Shown here: piece after piece, positions 44,318-55,083 of the stretch
Layout of the letters: every line of letters begins with the position of its first letter
Numbering within the stretch: position 1 is the first letter of the stretch
Assembly: GCA_963971535.1 (NCBI GenBank)
Contig: OZ020592.1
Location: 53,162,669 to 53,226,668 of the forward strand
DNA length: 64,000 bases
From: Notolepis coatsorum
Taxonomy: Eukaryota; Chordata; Actinopteri; Aulopiformes; Paralepididae
Direction of reading: 5' to 3'
Made by a program: the position numbers and the translations under genes
The notes under the pieces: generated by a model
What the model was told of the DNA's origin: nothing
The model's input: only the letters and a program-made list of their open reading frames with translations
The model's database searches: none

Positions 44318-45150
44318 AGGGGACATGTACTATAAATGTCATTGTTCAGTCTCTAGCATTGTATTATAGTAATAGGAGTTAGTATCAATGTGTTTTAGTG
44401 TCTAAATACCATATTGGCGGATTGCTCTGATTCAACTCAGATAATTTCCTGCTCCAGTAAATTAGTCCATCCTGATTTGAAGGCCTGAGTCACGTCATTC
44501 AGGCTCTGGGTAGAAGACAGTGATGTGATTGGCTCTGTGGTTGTAGCTAATGCCCGCCCACAATCTACATAGACTAGACAGCGAGTGGAAAACCACTTCC
44601 TCATACTGCGAGGCAGTGAAACCCGACACCTCTGCATACTCTGGAGGGAGAGAGAGAGAGATAGAGAGGGAGAGAGAGAGGGAGAGACAGAGAGAGAGAG
44701 GGAGACAGAGAGAGAGAGGGAGGGAGCACTTGGGGGGGGGGGGGGGCCTGCCGCGCCACACGGGAGAGGGGAGGAAGGGAGGCCCCCCCCCCCCCCCACA
44801 AGCTGCCGCAGGGAGAGAAAAAACGAAAGGAAGAGACGGCCTGTCTTTTTTTTCTCTCTCTCTCTCTCTCGCACCTCCCCCCCCTCTCTCTCTCTCTCTT
44901 TCTCTCTCTATCTCTCTCTGTCTACCAGTCGCAGACTGTGTGGACTGACTGTCACTCAAAGTGCTTATGGGCGGAGCCAGGCCATAACAGCCTGAAATCT
45001 TGAAGCTGGAAAATGATGGTTTTGAGTACTTGATTAGAAATATAAAACAATGCATTTTTTTGAAAAAAACCTTACAGATGTCTTCAATAGACTAACAGGA
45101 ATTGTGTAAAGTTGCCCAAATAGTGCTAGGAATAGCAGTACATGTCCCCT
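44318..45150. mobile_element. TTAA-type MITE inside the L2 ORF
   Basis: Ends AGGGGACATGTACTA and GCAGTACATGTCCCCT are inverted, flanked by TTAA (44314-44317, 45151-45154). The left flank carries an extra TTAA. The L2 coding sequence continues in frame across the gap once the element and one TTAA are ignored. The interior holds (GA)n, (CT)n, G and C runs at 44640-44925. Confidence 0.85.
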
Positions 45151-45551
45151 TTAAGAGTCTGGGTGTCATCCTCGATAGCATAGATATAGTCATTCAAATC
45201 TCACATAAATAACATCACACGGTCTCTGCTTACTTCCACCTTCACAACATCAATCATCTCCGCCCCTGACTCACACCTACCAGCACCGCTACTCTTATTC
45301 ACGCCCTGGTCACATCCCGCCTGGATTACTGTAACTCCCTCCTCATTGGTCTCCCACACAAGTACCTCTATAAACTCCAACTGGTCCAAAACTCAGCCAC
45401 CCGCATTATCACTAGAACTCCCTCCACCAACCACATCACTCCTGTTCTCCACCAACGTCACTGGCTGCCTGTTAAGGCACGCACTGACTACAAAGTATTA
45501 CTACTCCCCTTCAAGGCCCTCCATAACCTAGCCCCTCCTTATCTCCTCACA

Positions 45552-46434
45552 GTGAACTGTGGTGTTCCACAAGGAAGCATACTAGGACCGCTACTGTTCC
45601 TAATTTATGCAAATTACATGTCGTCAGCTTGTGACTGCAACTTGTTCCTGTTTGTGGACGACTCAGCCCTGCTGGTCTCTGACAAGAACAAGTTACAGGT
45701 TGAAAAAACACTCAGCTCGGAACTAGGCAAAATCTGCATATGGCTCGCCGACAACAAACTATCATTACACATGGGCAAAACAGAGTCCATTCTCTTCGGT
45801 TCAAATAACAAACTCAGCAAGACCGACGGCTTCTCAGTTACAGTGGGTGACAATATTGTCACAAGGAAAGATGAAATTACCTACCTGGGTTCCATCCTAG
45901 AGGCTAATCTTTCCTGTGACAAAATGGCATCCAATGTAATAAAAAAAAGTCAACCAACGAACCCGATTCTTGTACCGGATCTCCTCTCTGGTAAACAAGA
46001 ATACCCTGAAGACTCTGGCAGGAGCACTTATTCAAGGGTACTATGACTATGCTTGCACCTCATGGTACCAAAGCACCTCAAAGGCACTAAAAACCAAATT
46101 ACAAAGATCTCAAAACAAACTAGTCAGACTACTGCTTGACCTGACTCCTAGAACCCACCTCACCCCTGCCCTATTTGCCAACCTAGGATGGCTTAGAGTA
46201 GACGACAGAGTACAGCAACTTGCAATGGGCCTGGTCTACAAGATACACTACACGACCAAGGTACCCATGTACATGTCAAAATACTTCCCAAAGGTCAATG
46301 CATACCACGATCACAACACCAGAGGGAGCTCCACAAATCATGTGAAACCCAGATTCGGCTCAAACAAGGGACTAAACACGTTTCGCAATTACATCAATGT
46401 GGAACGCCCTACCCAAAGCTGTAAAGGAATGTGA
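45552..46434 (+). pseudogene. RT fragment of the second LINE
   Basis: From motif B ([10 protein letters not shown]) through FVDD to [15 protein letters not shown] and [13 protein letters not shown] in one frame. After a shift near 45950 it continues in another: [40 protein letters not shown] and DDRVQQLAMGLVYKIHY. A further shift near 46400 precedes the C-terminal end. The start codon given by the frame is not real, because the copy is truncated at its 5' end. Confidence 0.8.
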
Positions 46435-47071
46435 ATCACTACCCACTTTCAAAAACACTCTCAAAGAACACCTACGGGAGACTGCAATTCGAAAATGGCC
46501 CCTACAAATGTCCTAACCCAGTTGTACAGTAAAGACCAAGTATGGCTTTGTCAGTATTCCAATGTACAGTGTGTGTCCCCCTATCCAACCCCCCCCCCCA
46601 CCTCCAATGTACAGCCCCACCCAACCCCACCCCACCTACCCAACCTCCTCCAATGTACAGTTTCTATGTCAAATGTATGTCAGTATTCCAATGTACAGTG
46701 TACAGTGTCCCCCCCTACCCAACCCCCCTCCCCCCCACCTCCAATGTACAGCCCCACCCAACCCCACCCCACCTACCCAACCTCCTCCAATGTACAGTTT
46801 TTATGTCAAATGTATATACATTCTTTTTCTTATCACAAACAGTACTGTATTTGCAAATCTGGTATGTCATAAATGTATAGATGTAGCAGTACTGTCTATC
46901 TGTATGTCGTGTGTGTCATATGATGAATTGAAAATGGGGGACCCTGATGTAAACAAGACGAAAGTCTTTCTCTGGTCTGCATCCCCTTAACAATTGTATG
47001 TATTGAGCTGTACTGTACTGTACCCATTCTGCAATCTGTTAATAAACTTTTCAATCAATCAATCAATCAAT
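45553..47071 (+). mobile_element. second LINE (non-L2), 5'-truncated, inside the L2
   Basis: Flanked by CTCACAG at 45546-45552 and 47072-47078. Starts inside RT at [20 protein letters not shown] and ends with AATAAACTTTTCAATCAATC and (ATCA)n. The RT has FVDD ([12 protein letters not shown]) in place of YADD or FADD. Two tandem copies of a CCCACCCAACCCC-rich unit lie at 46560-46790 in its 3' UTR. Related 3' ends: 21886-22012 and 43426-43625. Clade not determined. Confidence 0.88.
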
Positions 47072-47347
47072 CTCACAGAACTTCTCCAGTCCTATACTCC
47101 CTCTCGGTCACTCAGATACTCCTTTTCCTTCCAACTTGTCACTCCCTCTTCCTGCCTGATTACCGCCTTCTCCCGCTGTGCCCCCCGCCTCTGGAATTCC
47201 CTACCGCAAGACATCCGCTCAATAGACAACCTGCCCACCTTTGTTTCCAGTCTCAAAACACATTTGTTCATTCTGTCATATTCACTTTAATTTTAAGTTT
47301 ATTATAACTGTTCCCCTATGTGTAACTCTGTAATAATGTGTTTTTAC

Positions 47348-47622
47348 TAGGGATGTCCGATATTTTCGGCCGATATCGGCAGTAAAATGTGATATCGGAA
47401 AATATCGGTATCGGTTTAAAAACAAAAAAAAACAATAACAATATTTGTTATATATATATCCAGTGAAATTATTAGTTACCTGAAATTATTCAGTTTTTTG
47501 GACGGGGAAACCCTGCATATATCGGTATCGGTTGATATCGGTTGATATCGGTATCGGAAATTAAGAGTTGGACAATATCGGAATATCGGTATCGGTAAAA
47601 AAGCCAATATCGAGCATCCCTA
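47348..47622. mobile_element. hAT-type MITE with GATATCGG motifs, copy 2
   Basis: Ends TAGGGATGTCCGATAT and ATATCGAGCATCCCTA, exact 8-bp TSD GTTTTTAC (47340-47347, 47623-47630). Inserted in the L2 3' UTR. Confidence 0.92.
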
Positions 47623-47763
47623 GTTTTTACTGTGTGTAATTGTATTTGTTTTTAACCCTGTACGACGACCTTGGGTGCTTTGAAAGGCGCCTTTAAATAA
47701 AATGCATTATTATTATTATATTTCACTAATAACACTTAAAATTAGGGATGCTCGATATTGGCC

Positions 47764-48060
47764 TGTTGAAGTCAGAGGTTCTAGGTAGGATTGTTATTAA
47801 CTGTCTAACTGCATATATAACTGTTTCCACTAGAGGGCGCTCTAGGCGGAGCCACTCGAGACACTACCAGGTGGCGAGTATAAATAGGGATGTCTCCTCC
47901 TACTCGACCTCTCTCCCCCACCTACCTCTCACAGAGAGAAGGACTCGTGTGTTACTGCTCATACCATGTGAATAAATAAACCACGCCAGTTAAAGGCTGA
48001 AGATAGAAACCATGCCTCTTGACCACATTATTGTCGCCCTATAGCCTGATTCTGTCAACA
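47764..48060 (+). mobile_element. solo LTR, 297 bp
   Basis: TGTTGAAGTC ... TTCTGTCAACA with 5-bp TSD TGGCC at 47759-47763 and 48061-48065. Contains a TATA-like GTATAAATAGG and a polyadenylation-like AATAAATAAA, in the order expected of an LTR on the + strand. No internal region remains, so it is the product of LTR-LTR recombination. Confidence 0.85.
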
Positions 48061-48299
48061 TGGCCTTTTTACCGATATCCGATATTGTCCAACTCTTAAT
48101 TTCCGATACCGATATCAACCGATACCGATATATGCTGGGTTTCCCCCCCCCAAAAAACTGAATAATTTCAGGTAATTAAAATTACATATCTCTTGTTGTG
48201 GAATTAACACAACATTATGCATACTTTTGACAATAAATTAAATAAGAATTTGTTCTTACTTGCTTGCCTGAGTAAATAAAGGTTAAATAAATGTAAAAA

Positions 48300-48333
<34 letters not shown>

Positions 48334-48358
48334 TATATATATATATTTTCCGATATGT

Positions 48359-48815
48359 AAGGACGAGGTCATTGTCGCAAAATAATTGACGGACACAGAG
48401 TTTAGAATACCAAGGCGCCTCGCCGAGGTGTTCTAAACGTAGTGAAGGTCAATTATTTTGCGACAATGACCGAGTATAGGCTACATACATTATCCCGCTT
48501 ATTACATGGCTAACTTACTAACAATATACCTAATTCATTTTACACCATCGACAAGACGAGATCAAATGCAGACGCAGTTGTTGTGTGGCTCCGCTGTCAT
48601 TATTATTATCGCCGGCGGCGGCAGCCGGCAGGTGTGTCTGATTGCACTGATGCAGTGTGTGTCAGTGGGCTTGATTGCTGCAGCTGCGAACAGCGGTCAT
48701 TATTGCTTGGCAGAGGTCCGTTATCGAGTAATAACGGACCTCTGCCGAGCGCTATTGACCAATCACAATCAAGCATTTCGGCGAATGTTAAAACGGCATG
48801 TAATAATACATTTTA
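48359..48815. mobile_element. insert with hairpins inside MITE copy 3
   Basis: The MITE sequence breaks after CCGATAT and resumes at CATTTTAATGCC. In between, GGTCATTGTCGCAAAATAAT is inverted at 48447-48473, and GGCAGAGGTCCGTTATCGAG meets its inverse at 48730-48750. The ends are not resolved. Confidence 0.5.
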
Positions 48816-48996
48816 ATGCCAACATCGGCCCATAATATCGGTAGGCCGATAATATCGGACATCCATACTTAAAATTATTGGTAAACAAACGTAGTGCTGA
48901 AAATATACACTTTGACTGCTGTTTTGACAGGGTTAGGGTCTTTACTCTTGGCTATATTTAAAAAAAAATTATAAACGCAACATTAATTAATACATT

Positions 48997-49155
48997 CTGT
49001 AGGGGCGCACCATGTTACTGCACTGCAGACCTACGCGGTCGACCCAGGTTCGTCTCCCAAACCCGACGTACATTTGCTGCATGTCTTTCCCCCCATATCT
49101 TCTGTCGGTCATGTCTGACCTGAAAAAGCTGTAAAAATGCAACAAAAAAAAAAAC
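48997..49155 (+). mobile_element. tRNA-derived SINE, same family as 7705-7894
   Basis: GGGGCGCACCATGTTACTGC, a degenerate B box GGTTCGTCTCC, then GCATGTCTTTCCCCCCATAT and an A tail, in the same order as the copy at 7705-7894. Confidence 0.65.
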
Positions 49156-49413
49156 TAAATACGGTATGTATACATTCCGTATTGATCGATTTATGTTAAT
49201 TATGTTTTGTTGTTGTAGTTGTGTTGGTTAATTATGTTTTGTTTGGTTTGCTGTAGTTGTGTTGGTTAATTGTTTTGTTTGTTTGTTGTAGTTGTGTTGG
49301 TTAATTATGTTTTATTTGGTTTGTAGCTAGTGAGCCACTGCCTTGTTGGTCTTTTTCTTTCTTTTATCATTTTGATACCAGTATAACATTAGTGAAGAGC
49401 TTCACTGGTCATC
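49156..49413. other. non-coding stretch with a GTTGTGTTGGTTAATT repeat
   Basis: Three imperfect repeats of TTGTAGTTGTGTTGGTTAAT with TGTTTTGTTTG between 49200 and 49325. No gene seen. Confidence 0.6.
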
Positions 49414-49476
49414 TTAACCCTTTCACTGCCACACTACAGAAGGTTAATCCTTTACGATCACACTACCGATGGTTAA

Positions 49477-51357
49477 GTTCAAGTTCTTTAGTTCAAGTTC
49501 TTTAATAGTTGTCATACAGAAGTACAGAATACTTTCATACAAAATGCTTCTTACTGTTACGCTCCAGAGACTGTGCTAGACAAGATAGTATCAAATAACA
49601 TAATAACATAATATAGCATGAATTTAGAAGAAGAAAATGAGGTCACAGTGTTCGGTATAGACATATGTACAATGTTCTGAGTTACCATATAATATACAAT
49701 ACACAATACTATGCAGTGTACTAATGTACAGTACTATCTAGTGCAAAGCAGAAATGGGATGAGGTACAATTTTAGGTACAATTTACAGTAAGGTGTACGA
49801 GTTGTAGTGCAATCCTTCATCCATAAATATAAAGTGTGGGGAGTGGGTGCTACAGTGTGTTTGTTTAAAGTGGGTGTGTGCTATAAGTGTGTGGAGTGGG
49901 TGCTACAGTGTGTTTGTTTAAAGTGAGTGTGTGCGTGTGGATGTGTGTGCTATGTGCGTTTGGTGGTTGTTGTTGTGTAGTGTTCATTCATTGTTCGTTT
50001 AGCAGCCTGATGGCCTGGGGATAGAAGCTTCTTCTGAGTCTTTCTGTGCTCGCCTTGAGACTCCTGTATCGCTTGCCTGACCGCAGCAGTTCAAAGAGGC
50101 AGTTGTTCGGGTGACTGGAGTCTTTAATGATTCTCTTAGCCTTGCCCTTGCAACGCTTGTAGTAAATGTTCTGGAGGGTGGGGAGCCCCCCTCCAATTGT
50201 GCGTTCGGCTGAACGTGTCACTCTTTGTAGTCTGCTTTGGTCTTGTGCAGTGCTATTCCCAAACCAGGAGGTGATGTTGCCGGTCAAGATGCTCTCTATT
50301 GTACATGAGTAGAAGTTCTTAAGGATCTTCTGGCTGACTTGGAACTTCCTTAGGCGCCTGAGGAAGTAGAGGCGTTGTCGTGCCTTCTTCACAACACTGT
50401 TAATGTGTGTGGTCCATGTCAAGTCCTCGGATATGTAGGCTCCGAGGTACTTAAAGCTGTTGACTCTCTCAACCGGTGCCCCGTCGATGCTGAGGGGGCT
50501 GTAGTCCTTGACCCCCGACCTCCTGAAGTCCACAATCATCTCCTTTGTTTTGCTGACGTTCAGGGAGAGGCTGTTTTCCTGGCACCATCCCGCCAGGACC
50601 TTGACCTCTTCCAGGTAGGCCCTCTCGTCGTTGGCAGAGATCAGGCCCACCACCACTGTGTCGTCAGCAAATTTGACGATTGTATTGCTACTCCGCTGAG
50701 CCACACAGTCGTGTGTGTACAGGGAGTAGAGGAGGGGACTCAGAACACAGCCCTGGGGGGCCCCTATGTTGAGGGTGATGGATGAGGAGGTGCAGTTGCC
50801 TGCTCTCACCACCTGGGGTCTGCCAGTCAGGAAGTCCAAGACCCACTGGCAGAGGTCATAGCCCAAGCCCAGGTCCCTGAGCTTGGCTATGAGTATGGAG
50901 GGGACTATGGTATTGAATGCCGAGCTGTAGTCGATGAATAGCATTCTCACATAGTTCCCCTGCCTCTTGTCCAGGTGTGATGCTGCTGTGTGCAGCACAT
51001 GGGATATGGCGTCCTCCGTGGACCTGTTGGGGCGGTATGCAAATTGCAGGGGGTCCATGTTGATGGGGAGGGAGGAGCAGATGTAGCCCTTTACTAGCTT
51101 CTCGAAGCACTTCATGGCTATGGAGGTGAGAGCTACAGGGCGGTAGTCGTTGAGGCAAGCAGGCTTGGATTTTTTGGGTACAGGGATAATAGTGGACTTC
51201 TTCAGGCAGGTGGGGATGACAGCCTGTTCTAAGGACAGGTTAAATATGTCAGTGAATACTGGGGCCAGTTGGTCGGCACAGACTTTTAGGACGCGGCCGG
51301 GGATGCCGTCTGGACCTGCTGCCTTCCTGATATTCACTTTTTTAAAGGTCCGCCTTA
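49477..51357 (-). mobile_element. Rex1-like LINE, 5'-truncated with open RT ORF
   Basis: Runs from within RT to the 3' UTR. It begins near 51357 at [19 protein letters not shown] and ends at 49477 with a short AGTTCTTTAGTTCAAGTTCT repeat. The 3' 540 bp is almost identical to 10170-10713. Assignment to Rex1/Babar rests on remembered RT similarity. Confidence 0.8.
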
Positions 51358-51364
51358 ATAGTAA
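49988..51364 (-). CDS. reverse transcriptase ORF of the Rex1-like LINE
   Basis: About 455 uninterrupted codons. RT motifs: [20 protein letters not shown], motif [12 protein letters not shown] (Asp near residue 152), motif [21 protein letters not shown], motif C FADD (near residue 240), then [17 protein letters not shown] and [12 protein letters not shown]. The C-terminal tail ends [15 protein letters not shown]. The first residues come from the host MITE, not the LINE; the endonuclease domain is missing through 5' truncation. The intact frame implies a young insertion. Confidence 0.85.
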   Translation of the reverse strand, partial: LLLRRTFKKVNIRKAAGPDGIPGRVLKVCADQLAPVFTDIFNLSLEQAVIPTCLKKSTIIPVPKKSKPACLNDYRPVALTSIAMKCFEKLVKGYICSSLPINMDPLQFAYRPNRSTEDAISHVLHTAASHLDKRQGNYVRMLFIDYSSAFNTIVPSILIAKLRDLGLGYDLCQWVLDFLTGRPQVVRAGNCTSSSITLNIGAPQGCVLSPLLYSLYTHDCVAQRSSNTIVKFADDTVVVGLISANDERAYLEEVKVLAGWCQENSLSLNVSKTKEMIVDFRRSGVKDYSPLSIDGAPVERVNSFKYLGAYISEDLTWTTHINSVVKKARQRLYFLRRLRKFQVSQKILKNFYSCTIESILTGNITSWFGNSTAQDQSRLQRVTRSAERTIGGGLPTLQNIYYKRCKGKAKRIIKDSSHPNNCLFELLRSGKRYRSLKASTERLRRSFYPQAIRLLNEQ

Positions 51365-51432
51365 AGGGTTAACCTTCTGTAGCATGGCAGTGAAAGGGTT
51401 AACCTGCTGTTGTGTGGCAGTGAAAGGGTTAA

Positions 51433-52836
51433 TGTTGTGAAGGATCAGATTAAACCGAATATGTATATTTATTTATATATATATATTTAATTGTATTTGT
51501 ATATCGTTTGATATCCCCTGTATATTCCTTGTACAATATGCATTGAATATCCCCGTTTCTACTAAACAGCCCATAATAGTTTCATTCTACCATTGGACGA
51601 GAACCTGGCGCCAGGTTGCCATACCCCTAGGTCCAAGTTCAATCGTGCCGCCTAACATGTCGAGGCAACCCCCGGTTCCGCGCAGTAATATGCCGGGCGA
51701 AATACGAATGGTACTATTTGTTCATAGCGCATATATATATGGCGCTCGTAAAGTAGAACTTTCTTTTAGTCCAGTTCTTTACCCTCCAACAGAGTGACAG
51801 ACGCAAAAGCCTCCCCACGACGCACGTGCGGTGTAGTAAGGCCTACTTGGCCCAGAATAGGCATTGAGATATTGTGTAGATTAATAGTTGAATGGTCATA
51901 GTTTGGCACCATACCGTCGAGTTGGACGTATTCTATTAAGCTAATAATAGTCTATTTATGTATGGTGCATCGTTCGGTTAGAGTTCTACAGTTATCAGCA
52001 CCCCCATCGTTCCTGACATTATCTGGACGCTTATCCAGGCTGGTCAGACCCCTAGTGGTGATTGCATCCGAGGAGCTCCGGGTCAAGAGCGACTGGACCT
52101 GTATATTGGATTACTCTACCCAGACGACGGCGAGCCTTCCACGGCTCTTGGATTATGCTTTGTGTGCTTTGATTATTCCATGGATAAAGGCCAACACTGC
52201 CGAGTGTTGGAATTACCCCCCGGAGAGGACTCCAGGTGAGGCGGCGCTCTACACGTGAGGTCGCACCACGTCTCTCCGTTGTGGACCGGCAGATACCGTT
52301 CCACAGAGGGTCCAGCTGTATTCGTCTGCGGCCCGAGGTTCTGTGGGCACTGTGTCCAAGACTTTGGATTCTCCCAAGACACCGTCGGCCAGATGGGATA
52401 CCGCCAGCGGCTTCTCTAACCCCCCCCTCCTACTGTCTTACAACCAGCGGGACACCCCCCCCCCCCCTTAGTGTATCCAGCTATAATCATTTAAGTACCA
52501 TCGCTATCGTTTCCTAAATATTCCAGGTTGTATACTTACTCCCTGCGCAACCAGAGATTGGACATTCAATGTTGATTTACCTACGAATACTCATTTGCCA
52601 TAAAAGTGCATATTCAATATTTCAAATCATAAATGTAATTAAGTGAATGTTGTATACACCTTTTGCTGTATTAAATATTCGATTTGGTACATTTGTGTTG
52701 GTTCGTTTCATCAGGTGGGAAAGTGTTCATCATACTTATATCTTGTACTGGGTGGCCAGAAGTTAAAGTACATGAGGTAGTGGTATTAAATATCATATCT
52801 AACAATACAGTCAGGGAATTGTACCCCTCAGCTACA
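51433..52836 (+). mobile_element. solo LTR of a BEL/Pao element, 1404 bp
   Basis: Starts TGTTGTGAAGGATCAG and ends CCCTCAGCTACA, with TSD GTTAA at 51428-51432 and 52837-52841. Clearly related to the LTRs at 26437 and 31213 but with many substitutions and indels, so it is an older subfamily member. Confidence 0.9.
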
Positions 52837-53212
52837 GTTAACCTTCTGTGTATCGTCACAGTGAAAGGGTTCTATATCATACTGGCTCCGCTCAGCGTCA
52901 TCTGCACTAACCTCACTTCGTGCACAGCACTGAATAAAAATCCACAATGTACCTTTACATACCAGCATCCGTCTGGCCACATCCCTATCCGCTACCTTCA
53001 TAAGCAGGTGTGTGGTCACCTACTCGCCTCCTTCTTCACTTTCACCACAAGGAAGTGCCTGTTGTATACCCCACTTGACGAGGTTGTTAGCTGAAGAAAG
53101 TTGAGAGGAAAACAGAAGACGGGAAGATACGTTGACATTATATCTTTATTTTCTCTCTCACTATTTCAAGAAAATACGGCGATATTGTCTTCGTCACTGG
53201 AGTGTCTGGAAG

Positions 53213-53362
53213 ATGATGATCATTCTGACCTCCACCGGCTTTTTCGTATTAGGGGCTCGCGCCGCTGATATACTCCCCAACTGCAGTCCTCCTTGCTGCG
53301 GCTGGATGGGTATTGACCCTCCGGTCATACAGCTGGACTGTGGGAGGCACCGGCTGTTGTGA
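53213..53362 (+). CDS. small signal-peptide-like ORF in composite element B
   Basis: 49 codons, MMIILTSTGFFVLGARAADI, then LPNCSPPCCGWMG, the counterpart of 33335-33484 in copy A. A hydrophobic start, a possible signal peptidase site after ARA, and four Cys. A consensus donor GTGAGT follows at 53387. With three replacement and one silent change between copies there is no sign of protein-level constraint. Confidence 0.35.
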   Translation: MMIILTSTGFFVLGARAADILPNCSPPCCGWMGIDPPVIQLDCGRHRLL

Positions 53363-54846
53363 GAAACCGGTTTGCTTCCATGTTGGGTGAGTACTGTTTT
53401 GCTTGCGAGCGCTAGTTGTCTGTTAACGCTATGGGGGTTAGCTGCCAATTTTACGAAAGCCGGCCCCGGACTGGGGTCCTCTGCTCGGCTTCTTAAGCGG
53501 CGGACGGAGGATCTTGGTCTGACGCCCATGATGGTCAACCTAGTGGGCCGCGACCGAGACCTGGGTTGAACCCGGGATTCTCTGGACGAGCGGATGCTTC
53601 TCTGTCCCGTGCAGGCCCCATCTTACACCCTAACGAGGAAATGTGGGCATGGATCTTCGTTATGGGTTCGACTCTGTGTCCCGTTAACCAGTGTTGCAGT
53701 CCTCTCGGCCTGCGCTCAGGGTGAAGGTACGAGTCCTGACCGGACTTTAAACACTTCTTCTTTTCTTCCCTTCTAAATGTTTTGTAATAACGATGTTTCC
53801 AAAACATGTGTTGCTGCAATACATTGAGGATACGACGCGTGTTGTGTGTGAATTGTCTTGTCACTGGTATAGCTTCTCTCTCCATAGTAAATCGGCGTTG
53901 TTTTTTACATGTGTGAAAATGAACTGGTTAGTTGTGATGAGAACATGTGTGTTCATGTAACGTTGTAACGTGGGTGAACTCACAACTAAGAGGGTTAGTT
54001 AACCTGTGAAGCTATGCTTAGTGACATGTGATTGAGGAATAAATCTTTTTCTCAGCCTGTGATGACAATGAACAGCATGTTCACATATTAACAGGGGTAC
54101 CTGTTCAACTTGGTCGTATCAAGGGTAAGATAGGAGGGGTGACCCCCCAGTTTCCCTGGGGCTTCCCCCCCCTCCTCTCAGACATGTTTGGTTACAATAT
54201 ATTGTGTCACTGTGTTTGTGGGGATACGATGTAACCCTCAGCTTAAGTTGCTGGGGTTGTGCTTCCGCTTGAGAAAATTTTTTTCCTAAAGAAAAGGTTG
54301 TTTGGTCACTTATCATGTGTGCTTAGTAAGGTCTGTGGCCATTACATAATCGAGGACTTGTGTCTTCTCTCGTTATGAAAAACGGCGTTCCTCTGTAGTA
54401 AGAGTGTACTTTTGCCATTTTTTGTTGTGATGAAGGGTTGTGTGTGTCGTTGTGATCTACAACTGGGTTAGGTTTGGCCCACATTAGCACATGTGTAAGT
54501 CTGGACCGGGGCTCTTAAAGGGGCCCTCTCTGTTCTGTGTTTTTCCTTAGTAAAACTCAGATAGCAGGTTAGCACATGAGCTATGTGAAGCTGTTAGATG
54601 CTTCATGTAGCATGCTATGACTGTGTCATGCTCTACTTTGTCATTACATCGTATCAGGGGTGAGGGGTCGTAAAGGGGTGAACTGGTAATCCCTTCCTCC
54701 CCTTTTCTGATTGGTCAGGGGTTAAAACCCCCTGTCCTTCAAGGTTCCTGTCACGTTGCTGTTCGGCACATTACAGGGTGGGGGGGGGGGGGGGGGGGGT
54801 GGGGGGGTGGGAGTTTCCTGGTCCCATGCCCTGAAAAATTGGGCGT

Positions 54847-55083
54847 GTGCACCGCGGAAATTTCCCCGCCATAGAGTACGTCACTGAGCGCGTCTCTATT
54901 GGTAAGACTTCCGTGAGTTGTTCAGGTCCATGTTATGGATCTGTTTCAGGGAGTTGTCAGAGCTCCTCCTCACGAAGCTCCTCCTCAGGGAGAAGTGCCT
55001 TCTGTGAGTTCGGACTCTCCTTCCCAGTGAGGGAGCCTCCTCAGAGTTTCAGAGCCTCCTCCTCAGATTGTCAAGGTGAGTAG
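54847..55083 (+). other. Ser-rich ORF in composite element B with splice donor
   Basis: The counterpart of 24811-25137: EYVTERVSIGKTSVSCSG, CQSSSSRSSSSGRSAFCEFG, GLSFPVREPPQS. The donor AAG|GTGAGTAGAAC at 55076 is kept in both copies. Function unknown. Confidence 0.35.

Larger units (their letters stand above)
43690..47722 (+). mobile_element. L2-type LINE with three nested insertions
   Basis: RT pieces in order: FQSGFRSLHSTETA, LLDLSAAFDTISH (motif A, 43800s), GVPQGCVLGPILFLIY, FHCYADDSQLY (catalytic YADD) and VNYLKLNSNKTEVLLIG to 44310. Resuming after a MITE: SLGVILDS (45155) through [20 protein letters not shown] and NLAPPYL (45545). Resuming after a second LINE: TELLQSYTPSRSLRYSF ... RLWNSLPQDIRS (47080-47290). 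The 3' UTR resumes after a hAT MITE and ends CTTTGAAAGGCGCCTTTAAA with a (TTA)n tail. There is a frameshift near 43755. Inserts: 44318-45150, 45553-47071, 47348-47622. Confidence 0.9.
47743..48867. mobile_element. hAT-type MITE with GATATCGG motifs, copy 3, carrying two insertions
   Basis: 8-bp TSD CTTAAAAT at 47735-47742 and 48868-48875; ends TAGGGATGCTCGATAT and ATATCGGACATCCATA. Inverted relative to copy 2. Interrupted by a solo LTR (47764-48060) and by a second segment (about 48359-48815) with its own hairpins. Confidence 0.85.

Noticed and set aside
44437-45055. ORFs with RERERE or SLSLSL repeats
   Set aside because: Low-complexity (GA)n/(CT)n interior of the TTAA MITE at 44318-45150.
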